DNA from: PR03 sp031362725 | Lineage (GTDB): Bacteria > Myxococcota_A > UBA9160 > PR03 | Direction: 5' to 3' | Assembly: GCA_031362725.1 (NCBI GenBank) | Contig: JANLTC010000016.1 | Span: forward strand, 28,841 to 92,840 | DNA length: 64,000 nt | Part shown: piece after piece, positions 48,098 through 56,386 of the stretch | Position numbering within the stretch: position 1 is the first letter of the stretch | How the letters are laid out: each line of letters opens with the position of its first letter | The notes under the pieces: generated by a model | Databases searched by the model: none | Seen by the model: the letters and a program-made list of their open reading frames with translations, nothing else | Told to the model about the DNA's origin: nothing | Program-made: the position numbers and the translations under genes

Positions 48098-50590
48098 GTG
48101 CTGCGCACGCCCTCGCCCGTCCCGAGTCCCGCGCCGATCGTCGAGATCGCGCTGCCGGTGCCCGTCGATTCGCTGTTCAGCTACGCGGTCCCTGCGCCGC
48201 TCGCCGACGCCGCGCAGCCGGGTTGCCGAGCGCTGGTGCCGTTTGGCCCGCGACGCCTCGCTGGGTTGATCGTTTCGCGCAGCGAGAGCGGCGCCGCGCC
48301 GCCCCGCGAAGGCACGCTGCGGATGATCGAGCGCGTGCTCGATCCGGCGCCGGTCGTGTCGCTGGGAATGATCCGGCTGCTGCGCGAGGCGGCGCACGAC
48401 GTCTACTGCCCCGTCGGCCTCGCACTCGCGTGCGCGACGCCGTCGGGTTCGGCGCCGCGTGCGGCCGCAGGTCTCGCCATCACGAAGTTCGGGAATGAGG
48501 CGTCGCTCCGCGGTGCCGCAGCGCCCGCGGCACGACCAATCCTCGCCTGGCTCGCGCGCGCCCCCCGCACGCAACGCGAGATCGAAAGGCGCTTCCCGAA
48601 AGAGCGCACCTTGATCCGCGACCTGCTTCGCGACGGGCTGCTCGAGCGGCAGGCCGTCGAAACGGGCGCGGGCGCACGCGCACCTGCGCAACGGATGGAG
48701 CGGGTGGCCGACGGCGTCGATGTCGCCGCGGCACTCGCGGGGCCGCTCGCGCGCGCCAAGAAACAGGTCGCTTTGCTCGCTCGCCTGGCGGCCGATGGTG
48801 CGCAGCCCGTCGCGGTGCTCGGCGGTGCCAGCGAATCGCTGCGACAGCTCGCCGCGCGCGGACTCGTCGTCGTCTTCGAGCAAGCCGCCCCGCTGACCAG
48901 CCGCCAGAACGAATCGCTCGCCGAGGGCGAGGCGACGGCGCCCGAGCCGACGCCCGAGCAGGAAGCCGCGCTCGCTGCGATCACGGAGGCGATCCGCGCG
49001 CGCCGCGGCGATCGGTTCCTACTCCACGGCGTGACGGGCAGCGGCAAGACGGAAGTGTACCTGCGCGCGATCGCCGAGACGCTCGCGCTCGGCCGCCAGG
49101 CGCTCGTGCTGGTGCCGGAAATCACGCTGACGCATCAACTGGTCGCGCGCCTGGCCGCGCGCTTCGGCACGCGCGTCGCGTTGCTGCACAGCCAGCTCCG
49201 ACCCGGCGAGCGCATCGCCGAGTGGCGCAGCCTGCTCGGCGGGCAGACGCGCATCGCCGTCGGCGCGCGTTCGGCGCTGTTCGCGCCGCTCGACGACCTC
49301 GGGCTGATCGTGATGGACGAGGAACACGAGCCTGCGTACAAGAATGAAGAGGGCTTCCGCTACCACGCGCGCGATCTGGCCGCCCGGCGCGCGGCGGACT
49401 CCGGCTGCCCGCTGGTACTCGGCTCGGCGACGCCAGCGCTGGAAACGCGCCATGCCGCCGAGCGCGGCGAGTTGCGCCGGCTCTCGCTCCCGTATCGCAT
49501 CGGGGGACGCCCGCTGCCGGCCGTCGAACTGGTCGACCTCGGCATCGAACGCGCGCTACTCCCGCGCGGCCGCCGCCTGGTGCTCTCGCGCGTGTTGCAC
49601 ACCGCCGTGGCGGAGGCGCTGGCCGACGGCGGCCAGGTGATCCTGTTCCTGAATCGCCGCGGTTTCTCGACGCGCATCTTCTGCTTCGACTGCGGCCACG
49701 CCGAACGCTGTCAGCACTGCGAGATCTCGCTGGTCTACCACGCCGGCGATCACCGGCTCCGCTGTCACTACTGCCAATACGAGATCGCTCCGCCCGAAAC
49801 GTGCTCGAAGTGCGGTGCGCCCGACACCGCGCTGCTCGGACTCGGCACCGAGCGGCTCGAGGAAGACGTGCGCCGGCGCTTTCCGACCGCGCGCATCGCG
49901 CGCCTCGATCGCGACACCGCCGCGAAGCGAGGCGAAACCGAACGTGTGCTCGCGGCGCTCGCCGCCGGCACGCTCGACATCCTGGTCGGCACGCAGATGG
50001 TCGCCAAGGGACATCACTTCCCCGGCGTGCGCGTGGTGGGCGTCGTGGCGGCCGACCAGAGCCTGCATTTCCCGGACTTCCGCGCTGCCGAGCGAACCTT
50101 CCAACTGCTCACGCAGGTGGCGGGACGTGCGGGGCGTGGCGCCGCGCCGGGGCGCGTCGTGATCCAGACCTTCGTGCCGGATCACTATGCGATCTGCCCG
50201 GTGCGCCAGCACGACTACGAAGCCTTCTATCGCGCCGAACTCGCGCAGCGGGCGGCGGTCGGTTACCCGCCGTTCGGACGGCTCGTGCACGTGCTGGTGT
50301 CGGGGCCCGTGGAGGGGGAGACGCTCGCGGTCGCAGAGCGACTCGCACTACACGCGCGTAGCACCGCCGGCGCGGCGGACGAGGCGCCGTCGCTCGCGTT
50401 CTCGGTGCTCGGCCCGGGGCCCTCGCCGATCGCGCGACTGCGCGACCGCTTCCGCTTCCAGCTGCTGCTGAAGGGCAGCGACGAGAAACGCGTTCTCGAT
50501 GCGGGCCGCGCACTCGCCGAAGTCGCCCATGGGCGCGAGACCGGCGGCGTGCGCATCCAGGTCGACGCGAACCCGGTCAACATGCTCTGA
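48098..50590 (+). CDS. priA: Primosomal replication restart helicase PriA
   Basis: 830 aa from GTG 48098. The N-terminal 3'-DNA binding domain starts 'VEIALPVPVDSLFSYAVP'. Walker A is 'LLHGVTGSGKTEVYLRAIAE', the DEEH box is 'LIVMDEEHEPAYKNEEGF', and the two zinc sites are 'CFDCGHAERCQHCEISLVYH' and 'RCHYCQYEIAPPETCSKC'. Motifs V/VI are 'ILVGTQMVAKGHHFPGVRVV' and 'LLTQVAGRAGRG'. PriA reloads the replisome at stalled forks. A -10-like TACAAT (48086-48091) ends 6 bases before the GTG, so the transcript may be leaderless. It heads a likely operon with def and fmt. Confidence 0.96.
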   Translation: MLRTPSPVPSPAPIVEIALPVPVDSLFSYAVPAPLADAAQPGCRALVPFGPRRLAGLIVSRSESGAAPPREGTLRMIERVLDPAPVVSLGMIRLLREAAHDVYCPVGLALACATPSGSAPRAAAGLAITKFGNEASLRGAAAPAARPILAWLARAPRTQREIERRFPKERTLIRDLLRDGLLERQAVETGAGARAPAQRMERVADGVDVAAALAGPLARAKKQVALLARLAADGAQPVAVLGGASESLRQLAARGLVVVFEQAAPLTSRQNESLAEGEATAPEPTPEQEAALAAITEAIRARRGDRFLLHGVTGSGKTEVYLRAIAETLALGRQALVLVPEITLTHQLVARLAARFGTRVALLHSQLRPGERIAEWRSLLGGQTRIAVGARSALFAPLDDLGLIVMDEEHEPAYKNEEGFRYHARDLAARRAADSGCPLVLGSATPALETRHAAERGELRRLSLPYRIGGRPLPAVELVDLGIERALLPRGRRLVLSRVLHTAVAEALADGGQVILFLNRRGFSTRIFCFDCGHAERCQHCEISLVYHAGDHRLRCHYCQYEIAPPETCSKCGAPDTALLGLGTERLEEDVRRRFPTARIARLDRDTAAKRGETERVLAALAAGTLDILVGTQMVAKGHHFPGVRVVGVVAADQSLHFPDFRAAERTFQLLTQVAGRAGRGAAPGRVVIQTFVPDHYAICPVRQHDYEAFYRAELAQRAAVGYPPFGRLVHVLVSGPVEGETLAVAERLALHARSTAGAADEAPSLAFSVLGPGPSPIARLRDRFRFQLLLKGSDEKRVLDAGRALAEVAHGRETGGVRIQVDANPVNML

Positions 50591-50643
50591 AGCTGCCGGA
50601 GGCATGGCCGGGCGAACGGTCCATTGGCTAGCCTGCTGCCGTC

Positions 50644-51213
50644 ATGGCGATTCTCGACGTACTCCACTTCCCCGATCCGCGCCTGCGTCGGCGTTCGGAA
50701 CCGATCGAGAAGGTCACGGACGAATTGCGCCAACTCGCCGCCGACATGCTCGAGACCATGTACGACGAGCCGGGCATCGGTCTGGCTGCTCCGCAGGTCG
50801 GTGCGGCGATTCGCCTCGTCGTGATGGACACCGAATGGACCGAGGAGGACGCGGAGCGCAAGCCCTGTGTCTTCGTGAATCCGGAGATCACCGAGCGCAG
50901 CGGCGAGATCCTCTGGAACGAGGGATGTCTCTCGGTCCCCGATTTTTCGGCGGACGTGAAGCGCGCCGAAACCGTCGTGTTGCGCGCGCTCGACCTCGAA
51001 GGTCACGAGATCATCGAGACCGCCAGCGGACTGCGCGCCGTCTGCTTCCAACACGAAGTCGATCACCTCGACGGCGTGCTCTTCATCGACCGCATCTCGC
51101 GCCTGAAGCGCAACCTCTACGTCGGCAAGCGCAAGAAGCTGCTGCTAGAGGACGGCGAGCGCTGGACGAGTGCCGGCGAGCGACCGCCCATCCCAATTGG
51201 GATGAAGCTCTGA
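50644..51213 (+). CDS. def: Peptide deformylase
   Basis: 189 aa. All three motifs are present: 'GIGLAAPQVG', 'EGCLSVP' and 'QHEVDHLDG' (the metal His-Glu-x-x-His). It removes the formyl group from N-terminal methionine. It is followed by fmt with an apparently unusual start. The C-terminal tail after 'RLKRNLYVGKRKK' is slightly extended. Confidence 0.97.
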   Translation: MAILDVLHFPDPRLRRRSEPIEKVTDELRQLAADMLETMYDEPGIGLAAPQVGAAIRLVVMDTEWTEEDAERKPCVFVNPEITERSGEILWNEGCLSVPDFSADVKRAETVVLRALDLEGHEIIETASGLRAVCFQHEVDHLDGVLFIDRISRLKRNLYVGKRKKLLLEDGERWTSAGERPPIPIGMKL

Positions 51214-51239
51214 GCGATCGGGACGAAGCTCTGCACGCG

Positions 51240-52172
51240 CTGCGCCTGTTGTTCTTCGGAACCCCGGACTTCGCCGTTCCGACGCTCGCGCGCCTCGTTG
51301 CGGGTCCGCATGCCGTCGTCGCGACCATCTCGCAGCCCGATCGGCCGCGCGGACGCGGGCAGAAGCTCTCGCCGTCGCCGGTCGCCGATCTCGCCGCGCG
51401 CAGCGGCATTCCGGTGCTGCGTCCCGAGCAGGTCGGCGAGCCCGCCTGCGCCGAGACGCTGCGCGCGTTCGATGCCGACCTCGGCATCGTCGTCGCATTC
51501 GGTCAGTTCCTGCCGAAGCGGGTGCGTGAGCTGCCGCGCTGCGGCTATCTGATCAACGCGCACGCCAGCCTGCTACCCCGACACCGCGGTGCGGCGCCGA
51601 TCGCCCATGCGATCCTCGCGGGCGATCTCGAGACGGGCGTCTCGGTGATGCGCGTCGAGCGCGAGATGGACGCGGGGCCGAGCGCGCTGGTGCGGCGCAC
51701 GCCGATCGGCGTGAGCGAGACGACCGGCGAACTGAGTGAACGCCTCGCGGCGCTCGCCGCGGACGCGATCGCCGAGGCGGTCGATCTCATCGCGGACGGT
51801 CGCCTCGTCTGGACACCGCAAGACGACGCGCACGCAACGCTCGCGCCAAAAATTGCTCCGGCCGATGCACGGCTCGATTGGCGCGATCCGGCGGGCACGC
51901 TCGCGCGTTGCGTCCGCGCGATGGCACCGCGACCTGGCGCCTTCACGACGCTGCAGAGCGAACGCCTGCGCATCCTCGCAGCGACCGCATTGCCCACTCG
52001 CTGCGACGACGCCCCCGGTACGCTGCGCCTCGGCGGCGGCGCACCGCTGCGCATCGCGACCGGCGAAGGCTGGCTCGCGCCGCGCGTGCTGCAACGCGCT
52101 GGCGGCAAGCCGCTCGACGTCGACGTCTTCCTGCGCGGCCGCCCGCTCGCCGACGGTGCGCGGGCCTCATGA
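51240..52172 (+). CDS. fmt: Methionyl-tRNA formyltransferase
   Basis: About 310 aa. 'LFFGTPDFAVPTLARL' is the usual start, 'SLLPRHRGAAPIAHAI' has the folate-site HASLLPxxRG (His as 'NAHASLLP'), 'REMDAGPSA' the DxG Asp, and the OB-fold C-terminus ends 'KPLDVDVFLRGRPLA'. It formylates initiator tRNA. No ATG or GTG lies at the expected place: CTG at 51240 gives 'LRLLFFGTPDF', CTG at 51210 overlaps the def stop (CTGA), and TTG 51249 would begin at 'LFFGTPDF'. A 21-base near-duplication (51199-51219 and 51220-51240) lies just there. Stop TGA is inside a repeat-A copy. Confidence 0.93.
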   Translation: MRLLFFGTPDFAVPTLARLVAGPHAVVATISQPDRPRGRGQKLSPSPVADLAARSGIPVLRPEQVGEPACAETLRAFDADLGIVVAFGQFLPKRVRELPRCGYLINAHASLLPRHRGAAPIAHAILAGDLETGVSVMRVEREMDAGPSALVRRTPIGVSETTGELSERLAALAADAIAEAVDLIADGRLVWTPQDDAHATLAPKIAPADARLDWRDPAGTLARCVRAMAPRPGAFTTLQSERLRILAATALPTRCDDAPGTLRLGGGAPLRIATGEGWLAPRVLQRAGGKPLDVDVFLRGRPLADGARAS

Positions 52173-52206
52173 ACCTCGCCGCTCGCTGTTGGCTCGCTAC
52201 GCGGGA
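52169..52206 (+). repeat. repeat family A, first of two identical tandem copies
   Basis: 38 bases beginning 'ATGAACCTCGCCGCTCGCTG' and ending 'GGCTCGCTACGCGGGA', containing the fmt stop codon. The second copy begins 47 bases later. Confidence 0.85.
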
Positions 52207-52215
52207 CTCGGCCTG

Positions 52216-52253
52216 ATGAACCTCGCCGCTCGCTGTTGGCTCGCTACGCGGGA
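52216..52253 (+). repeat. repeat family A, second of two identical tandem copies
   Basis: Same 38 bases as 52169-52206, separated from it by 9 bases. The intergenic 52173-52325 holds both and the htpX ribosome site. Confidence 0.85.
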
Positions 52254-52325
52254 GCTTGTTGTGCGGCTAGACTCGGTGGCGACGCTTCGCTCTCCCCACC
52301 GTCGGGCGTCACTCCGGAGATCACC

Positions 52326-53189
52326 GTGAACAACCTGAAGACTGGCGTACTGCTGATCGCGCTCTCGGGCCTGCTCGTGTGGGTCGGCGGTCTGCTCGGT
52401 GGCCAGCAAGGCGCGATGATGGCGTTCGGCTTCGCGCTGCTGATGAACGCCGGCGCGTACTGGTTCAGCGATCGACTGGTGCTGCGCATGTACAACGCCC
52501 AGCCGGTGACCGAGGCGGAATCGCCGGAGCTGTTCGGCATCGTCGCCGATCTCGCGCAGCGCGCGCAGCTGCCGATGCCAAAGGTCTACGTGATCCCGAG
52601 CGACTCGCCGAACGCGTTCGCGACCGGCCGCAACCCGCAGCACGCCGCAGTCGCAGCGACGTCGGGCATCTTGAAGATCCTCACGCGCGACGAGCTGCGC
52701 GGCGTGCTGGCCCATGAACTCTCCCATGTGCGCAATCGCGACACGCTGATCTCGTGTGTCGCCGCGACGCTGGTCGGCGCGATCACCTGGCTGGCGCACA
52801 TGGCGCAGTTCGCGGCGATCTTCGGCGGCGGTCGCTCGGACGACGAGGACGGCGGAAGCCCGCTGGCACTGCTCGGCGTCGCGATCTTCGCCGGCCTCGC
52901 GGCGTCGCTGCTGCAGCTCGCGGTTTCGCGGTCGCGCGAGTTCGAGGCCGACGCTTCTGCCGCGCGTCTGCTCGGCGAAGGCGACTCGCTGGCGCGATCG
53001 CTCGAGAAGCTCGAACTCGGCGCCCGCGCGCTGCCGATGAACGCCAATCCTGCGACCGCGCATCTGTTCATCGTGAGTCCACTCACGGGCGGCCGGGGCG
53101 CCGCCGGCTTGATCGCGAAGCTGATGCGCACGCACCCGCTGACGGAAGAGCGCATCGAGCGGCTGCGCAACCGAAGCTGGGCACTCTGA
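52326..53189 (+). CDS. htpX: Heat shock zinc metalloprotease HtpX
   Basis: 287 aa from GTG 52326, with GGAG at 52313-52316. N-terminal helices are 'TGVLLIALSGLLVWVGGLLG' and 'AMMAFGFALLMNAGAYWF'; the zinc motif is 'GVLAHELSHVRNRDT' (HExxH) and the third ligand is in 'SRSREFEADASAARL'. HtpX degrades misfolded inner-membrane proteins. It lies between fmt and rsmB after two repeats. Confidence 0.95.
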   Translation: MNNLKTGVLLIALSGLLVWVGGLLGGQQGAMMAFGFALLMNAGAYWFSDRLVLRMYNAQPVTEAESPELFGIVADLAQRAQLPMPKVYVIPSDSPNAFATGRNPQHAAVAATSGILKILTRDELRGVLAHELSHVRNRDTLISCVAATLVGAITWLAHMAQFAAIFGGGRSDDEDGGSPLALLGVAIFAGLAASLLQLAVSRSREFEADASAARLLGEGDSLARSLEKLELGARALPMNANPATAHLFIVSPLTGGRGAAGLIAKLMRTHPLTEERIERLRNRSWAL

Positions 53190-53205
53190 CACCGGTGCGC
53201 CGGTC

Positions 53206-54606
53206 GTGAGCGCCGCCCCGCCGGCCGCGCCCGCGACCGGAGTTCCGAAGCCCCCGCGCGAGGGCGCACGCTCGCTCGCGCTGCGCGTGCTCCAGCGTGT
53301 CGAGGAGAGCGGCGCGTATGCCGATCTCGCGCTGCACGCGGCGCTCGCGAAGAGCCGACTCGACGCGCGCGATCGCGCGTTCGCAACGGAGTTGGTCTAC
53401 GGAACGCTGCGCTTCCGGGGACGCCTCGACTTCCTGCTCGCGCAAGTGACCGGCCGGCCGCTCGCGCGCCTCGAGCACGGCATCGTGCAGGTGCTGCGCC
53501 TCGGCGCCTATCAGCTGGTGTTCTGCGATCGCGTGCCGGACGCCGCGGCGGTGTCCGAGTCGGTACGGCTCGCGCACGCGGCCGGCGTGGGACGCGCCGC
53601 GGGGCTCGTGAACGCATCGCTGCGGCGTCTCGCGCGCGAGCGCGACACGATTGCGCTGCCGACGCTCGCGGACGACCCGATCGCGCATCTCGTCCACACG
53701 CTCTCGTTTCCGCGCTGGCTCGCCGAGCGCTGGATTGCGGCGTTTGGTGCCGACGAGGCCGCTGCACTCGCGACCGCACTGAACGAAACGCCGCCCCGCA
53801 CACTGCGCGCGAATCGGCTGCGCCAGCAACGCGACGCGCTGCTCGCCGAGTTGCTGGCGCGATTCCCGGTCGCCGCAGCGTGTCGCTTCGCGCCGGACGG
53901 CGTGACGCTCGGCCGCCGCGGCGATCCGGCCGGCGATCCCGCGTTCCAGGAAGGCCGGATGACGGTGCAGGATGAAGCGTCGCAGCTCGTCGTCGAGCTG
54001 CTCGAGCCGCAACCGGGCGAGCGCGTGCTCGACGCCTGCGCGGCGCCCGGCGCAAAGGCGACCGCGATCGCCGAGCGCGTCGGCGCGACGGGCGAGGTCA
54101 TCGCGCTCGATCGCAACGAGCGACGCCTCGAACTCGTCGCGCGCGATGCGCTGCGACTCGGCCTCGACAACCTGCGTGTGCTGGTCGCCGATGCGAGCGC
54201 TGCGGAGATCGAGGGACTCGATGCAGCGCCCTTCGACCGCATCCTCGTAGACGCCCCGTGCTCGGGACTCGGCGCACTGCGCCGCAATCCCGATGCGCGC
54301 TGGCGCGTGCAGCCCGAAGCGATCGCGCAGCTCGCCGCCGTGCAGCGCGCGATCCTCGCCGCCGTTTCGAAACGATTGAGACCGGGCGGAACGCTCGTCT
54401 ACAGTACCTGCACGATCAATCCCGAGGAGAACGACGACGTGGTGGAATGGTTGCTCGAGCAGGCACCGGAGCTGCGGCGCGCCGGCGAATCGACGCTGCC
54501 GACGTCGTTGCGATCGCTGGTCGGGCCAGACGCCGTACTGCGTTGCTGGCCCCACCACCACGATACGGACGGCTTCTTCGCCGCACGCCTCGAGCGCCGC
54601 TCGTGA
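53206..54606 (+). CDS. rsmB: 16S rRNA m5C967 methyltransferase RsmB
   Basis: 466 aa from GTG 53206. Residues about 20-150 are a NusB-like RNA-binding domain ('LALRVLQRVEESGAYADLAL'). The methyltransferase has 'ERVLDACAAPGAKATAIAER' (motif I), the catalytic Cys in 'LVDAPCSGLGALRRNP' and the second Cys in 'LVYSTCTINPEENDDVV'. It methylates C967 of 16S rRNA. Its stop overlaps the rpe start (GTGA). Confidence 0.94.
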   Translation: MSAAPPAAPATGVPKPPREGARSLALRVLQRVEESGAYADLALHAALAKSRLDARDRAFATELVYGTLRFRGRLDFLLAQVTGRPLARLEHGIVQVLRLGAYQLVFCDRVPDAAAVSESVRLAHAAGVGRAAGLVNASLRRLARERDTIALPTLADDPIAHLVHTLSFPRWLAERWIAAFGADEAAALATALNETPPRTLRANRLRQQRDALLAELLARFPVAAACRFAPDGVTLGRRGDPAGDPAFQEGRMTVQDEASQLVVELLEPQPGERVLDACAAPGAKATAIAERVGATGEVIALDRNERRLELVARDALRLGLDNLRVLVADASAAEIEGLDAAPFDRILVDAPCSGLGALRRNPDARWRVQPEAIAQLAAVQRAILAAVSKRLRPGGTLVYSTCTINPEENDDVVEWLLEQAPELRRAGESTLPTSLRSLVGPDAVLRCWPHHHDTDGFFAARLERRS

Positions 54607-55298
54607 GCGCGAGTAGCCGCGTCGTGATCGCGCCCTCGATCCTGTCGGCGGATTTCGGACGCCTCGCCGAAGAAGTCGCCGCGATCGAGAGCGCCGGCGC
54701 CGACTGGGTCCACGTCGACGTGATGGATGGCCGCTTCGTGCCGAACATCACGATCGGGCCGATCATCGTCGAAGCGGTGAAGCGCGCGACGAAGCTGCCG
54801 CTCGACGTGCACCTGATGATCGTCGAGCCGGAAACGTACATCGACGCCTTCGCGCGCGCGGGCGCCACGACGATCGGCGTACACGTCGAGACCTGCCCGC
54901 ACCTGCACCGCACTCTGGCGCAGATCCGCGAAGCCGGAGCGCGTGCGTGCGCGGTGCTGAATCCTTCGACGCCCGCCCAGGCCGTCGAGCCGGTTCTCGG
55001 CGACCTCGACCAGGTGTTGGTGATGACGGTGAATCCGGGCTTCGGCGGCCAGTCGTTCATCCATTCGATGCTGCCGAAGATCCAGCAACTGCGGAGCTGG
55101 ATCGACGCCCGCGGGCTCGCGGTGACACTCGAAGTGGACGGCGGTGTGAAGCCCGGAATCATCGGACCCGCGACGCGCGCCGGCGCTACCGCGTTCGTGG
55201 CTGGGACGGCCGTGTTCGGCGCGAAGGACTACCGCGCGGCGATCGCGGCGCTGCGCCGCGAAGCGGAAGCGGAGCTGCCCCCGGCGCGCGAGTCCTGA
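54603..55298 (+). CDS. rpe: Ribulose-phosphate 3-epimerase
   Basis: 231 aa TIM barrel. 'IAPSILSADFGRLAEEVAAI' is the standard start; 'WVHVDVMDGRFVPNITIGP' contains metal His and Asp; 'LPLDVHLMIVEPE' the next His; 'VLVMTVNPGFGGQSFI' the phosphate-side loop; 'VTLEVDGGVKPG' the catalytic Asp. It interconverts ribulose-5-P and xylulose-5-P. GTG 54603 overlaps rsmB. Confidence 0.96.
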   Translation: MSASSRVVIAPSILSADFGRLAEEVAAIESAGADWVHVDVMDGRFVPNITIGPIIVEAVKRATKLPLDVHLMIVEPETYIDAFARAGATTIGVHVETCPHLHRTLAQIREAGARACAVLNPSTPAQAVEPVLGDLDQVLVMTVNPGFGGQSFIHSMLPKIQQLRSWIDARGLAVTLEVDGGVKPGIIGPATRAGATAFVAGTAVFGAKDYRAAIAALRREAEAELPPARES

Positions 55299-55434
55299 TC
55301 GCGCCGGCCAGCTCGCACGCGGTCGCGAGCAACGCGCGCGAGTCGTCGTCCCACAGATAGAAGCCGGGACCGCGTGCGGCGAAGCCAACACCGCGTCGCT
55401 CGATCCGTAGCTGGAATCCTTCGCTCTCCGGCAT
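55186..55434 (-). CDS. Possible small hypothetical protein, partly antisense to rpe
   Basis: 82 aa from ATG 55434. A GGGAG site 5 bases upstream supports translation. Residues 1-45 ('FQLRIERRGVGFAARGPGFY' then LWDDDSRALLATA) look like a real folded domain, while the rest is Arg/Pro-rich and lies antisense to the 3' end of rpe, where reading of the opposite strand would produce such sequence. I do not recognise it. A shorter real gene ending earlier is not possible without a stop, so the doubt is about the whole. Confidence 0.42.
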   Translation of the reverse strand: MPESEGFQLRIERRGVGFAARGPGFYLWDDDSRALLATACELAGAIRTRAPGAAPLPLRGAAPRSPRGSPSRRTRPSQPRTR

Positions 55435-55516
55435 GATTGCTCCCCGTTCCGTCCGTGGAAGCATCGGCATGCACGATGGCGATCCAGCAACGCGGGCGCG
55501 TTGTTTGCAGGAAGCC

Positions 55517-56191
55517 TCAGCCCCCTGCGCGCGCGAGTTTGTCGGCGTGCTTCACGTTGCGCGCCTCGACGATCAGGATCACCGACTCGGCGATGTTGGT
55601 GGCGTGGTCGGCGACGCGCTCCAGGTGTTTCGCGACCACGATCAGATCGACCTCTTGCAGATACAGGTCGGGGTGCGCGCGGAGCGCGTCGAGCGCTTCC
55701 CGGATCACGCGGTCCTGGTCGTCGTCGATGCGATCGTCTTCGGCGAGCAGCTTGCGGGCGCGCTCGGCGTCGCGATGGACGAAAGCGTCGAGCGCGTCGC
55801 GCAGGATCGCCTGACATTCGGCCGCCAGCGCGTCGAGGTGCGGCGGCAGCGGCACCGGCGCACGCTCGGCGAGTCGGGCCGCGCTCTTCGCGATGTTGCG
55901 GGCGAGGTCGCCGACGCGCTCGAGATCGGTGCCGATGTCGTTGGCTGCCAGGAGCCGGCGCAGGTCGTCGGCCACCGGCGATTGCAGCGCGAGGCTGCGC
56001 AGCACGGACTCGTCGATCGCGATATCGAGACGGTCGATTTCGAGGTCGTCTTCGCGGACTTCGAGCGCGAGCGCGCCATTGCGCTCGAAGAGCGCGCGGA
56101 GCGCCTTCGCGAGGATCGCCTCGCAGCAGCCCCCCATGCGCAGGATCAGCTCGTTCACTTCGCCGAGGAAGGGCTCGACGGAGCGGGTCAT
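55517..56191 (-). CDS. phoU: Phosphate signalling protein PhoU
   Basis: 224 aa from ATG 56191. Two three-helix repeats: 'LALQSPVADDLRRLLAANDI' with 'LERVGDLARNIAKSAA' and 'VDLIVVAKHLERVADHATNI' with AESVIL; the E/DxxxD metal sites of PhoU are in 'DLERVGD' and 'HLERVAD'. PhoU links the Pst transporter to PhoR. It is unusual in that it runs divergently from pstS rather than after pstB. A start at 56236 is possible. Confidence 0.92.
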   Translation of the reverse strand: MTRSVEPFLGEVNELILRMGGCCEAILAKALRALFERNGALALEVREDDLEIDRLDIAIDESVLRSLALQSPVADDLRRLLAANDIGTDLERVGDLARNIAKSAARLAERAPVPLPPHLDALAAECQAILRDALDAFVHRDAERARKLLAEDDRIDDDQDRVIREALDALRAHPDLYLQEVDLIVVAKHLERVADHATNIAESVILIVEARNVKHADKLARAGG

Positions 56192-56252
56192 GACGTCACT
56201 TTCTTCATCATCGAGGGCCCAGCGTATCGCGAGCATTCGTTTCGCGGCAGCT

Positions 56253-56281
56253 CTCGCACCCCGCCGTCACGAAACTGTCAC
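56253..56281 (+). promoter_or_regulatory. Pho box upstream of pstS (three direct repeats)
   Basis: 'CCGTCAC' and 'CTGTCAC' are separated by GAAA (56264-56281), matching the CTGTCAT-AAAA-CTGTCAT pattern bound by PhoB. A weaker third unit CTCGCAC lies 11 bases earlier (56253). It points towards pstS and lies in the phoU/pstS divergent region. Confidence 0.75.
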
Positions 56282-56386
56282 GGATGCTTCGCGGCCGCGT
56301 CGCCGCGTCTCCCTAGGTTCTCGCCCCGTAGGACGGCGCGCCTCGAAACGATCGGGCGCCCCCGAGATCCATCCCAGGAGGACTGC

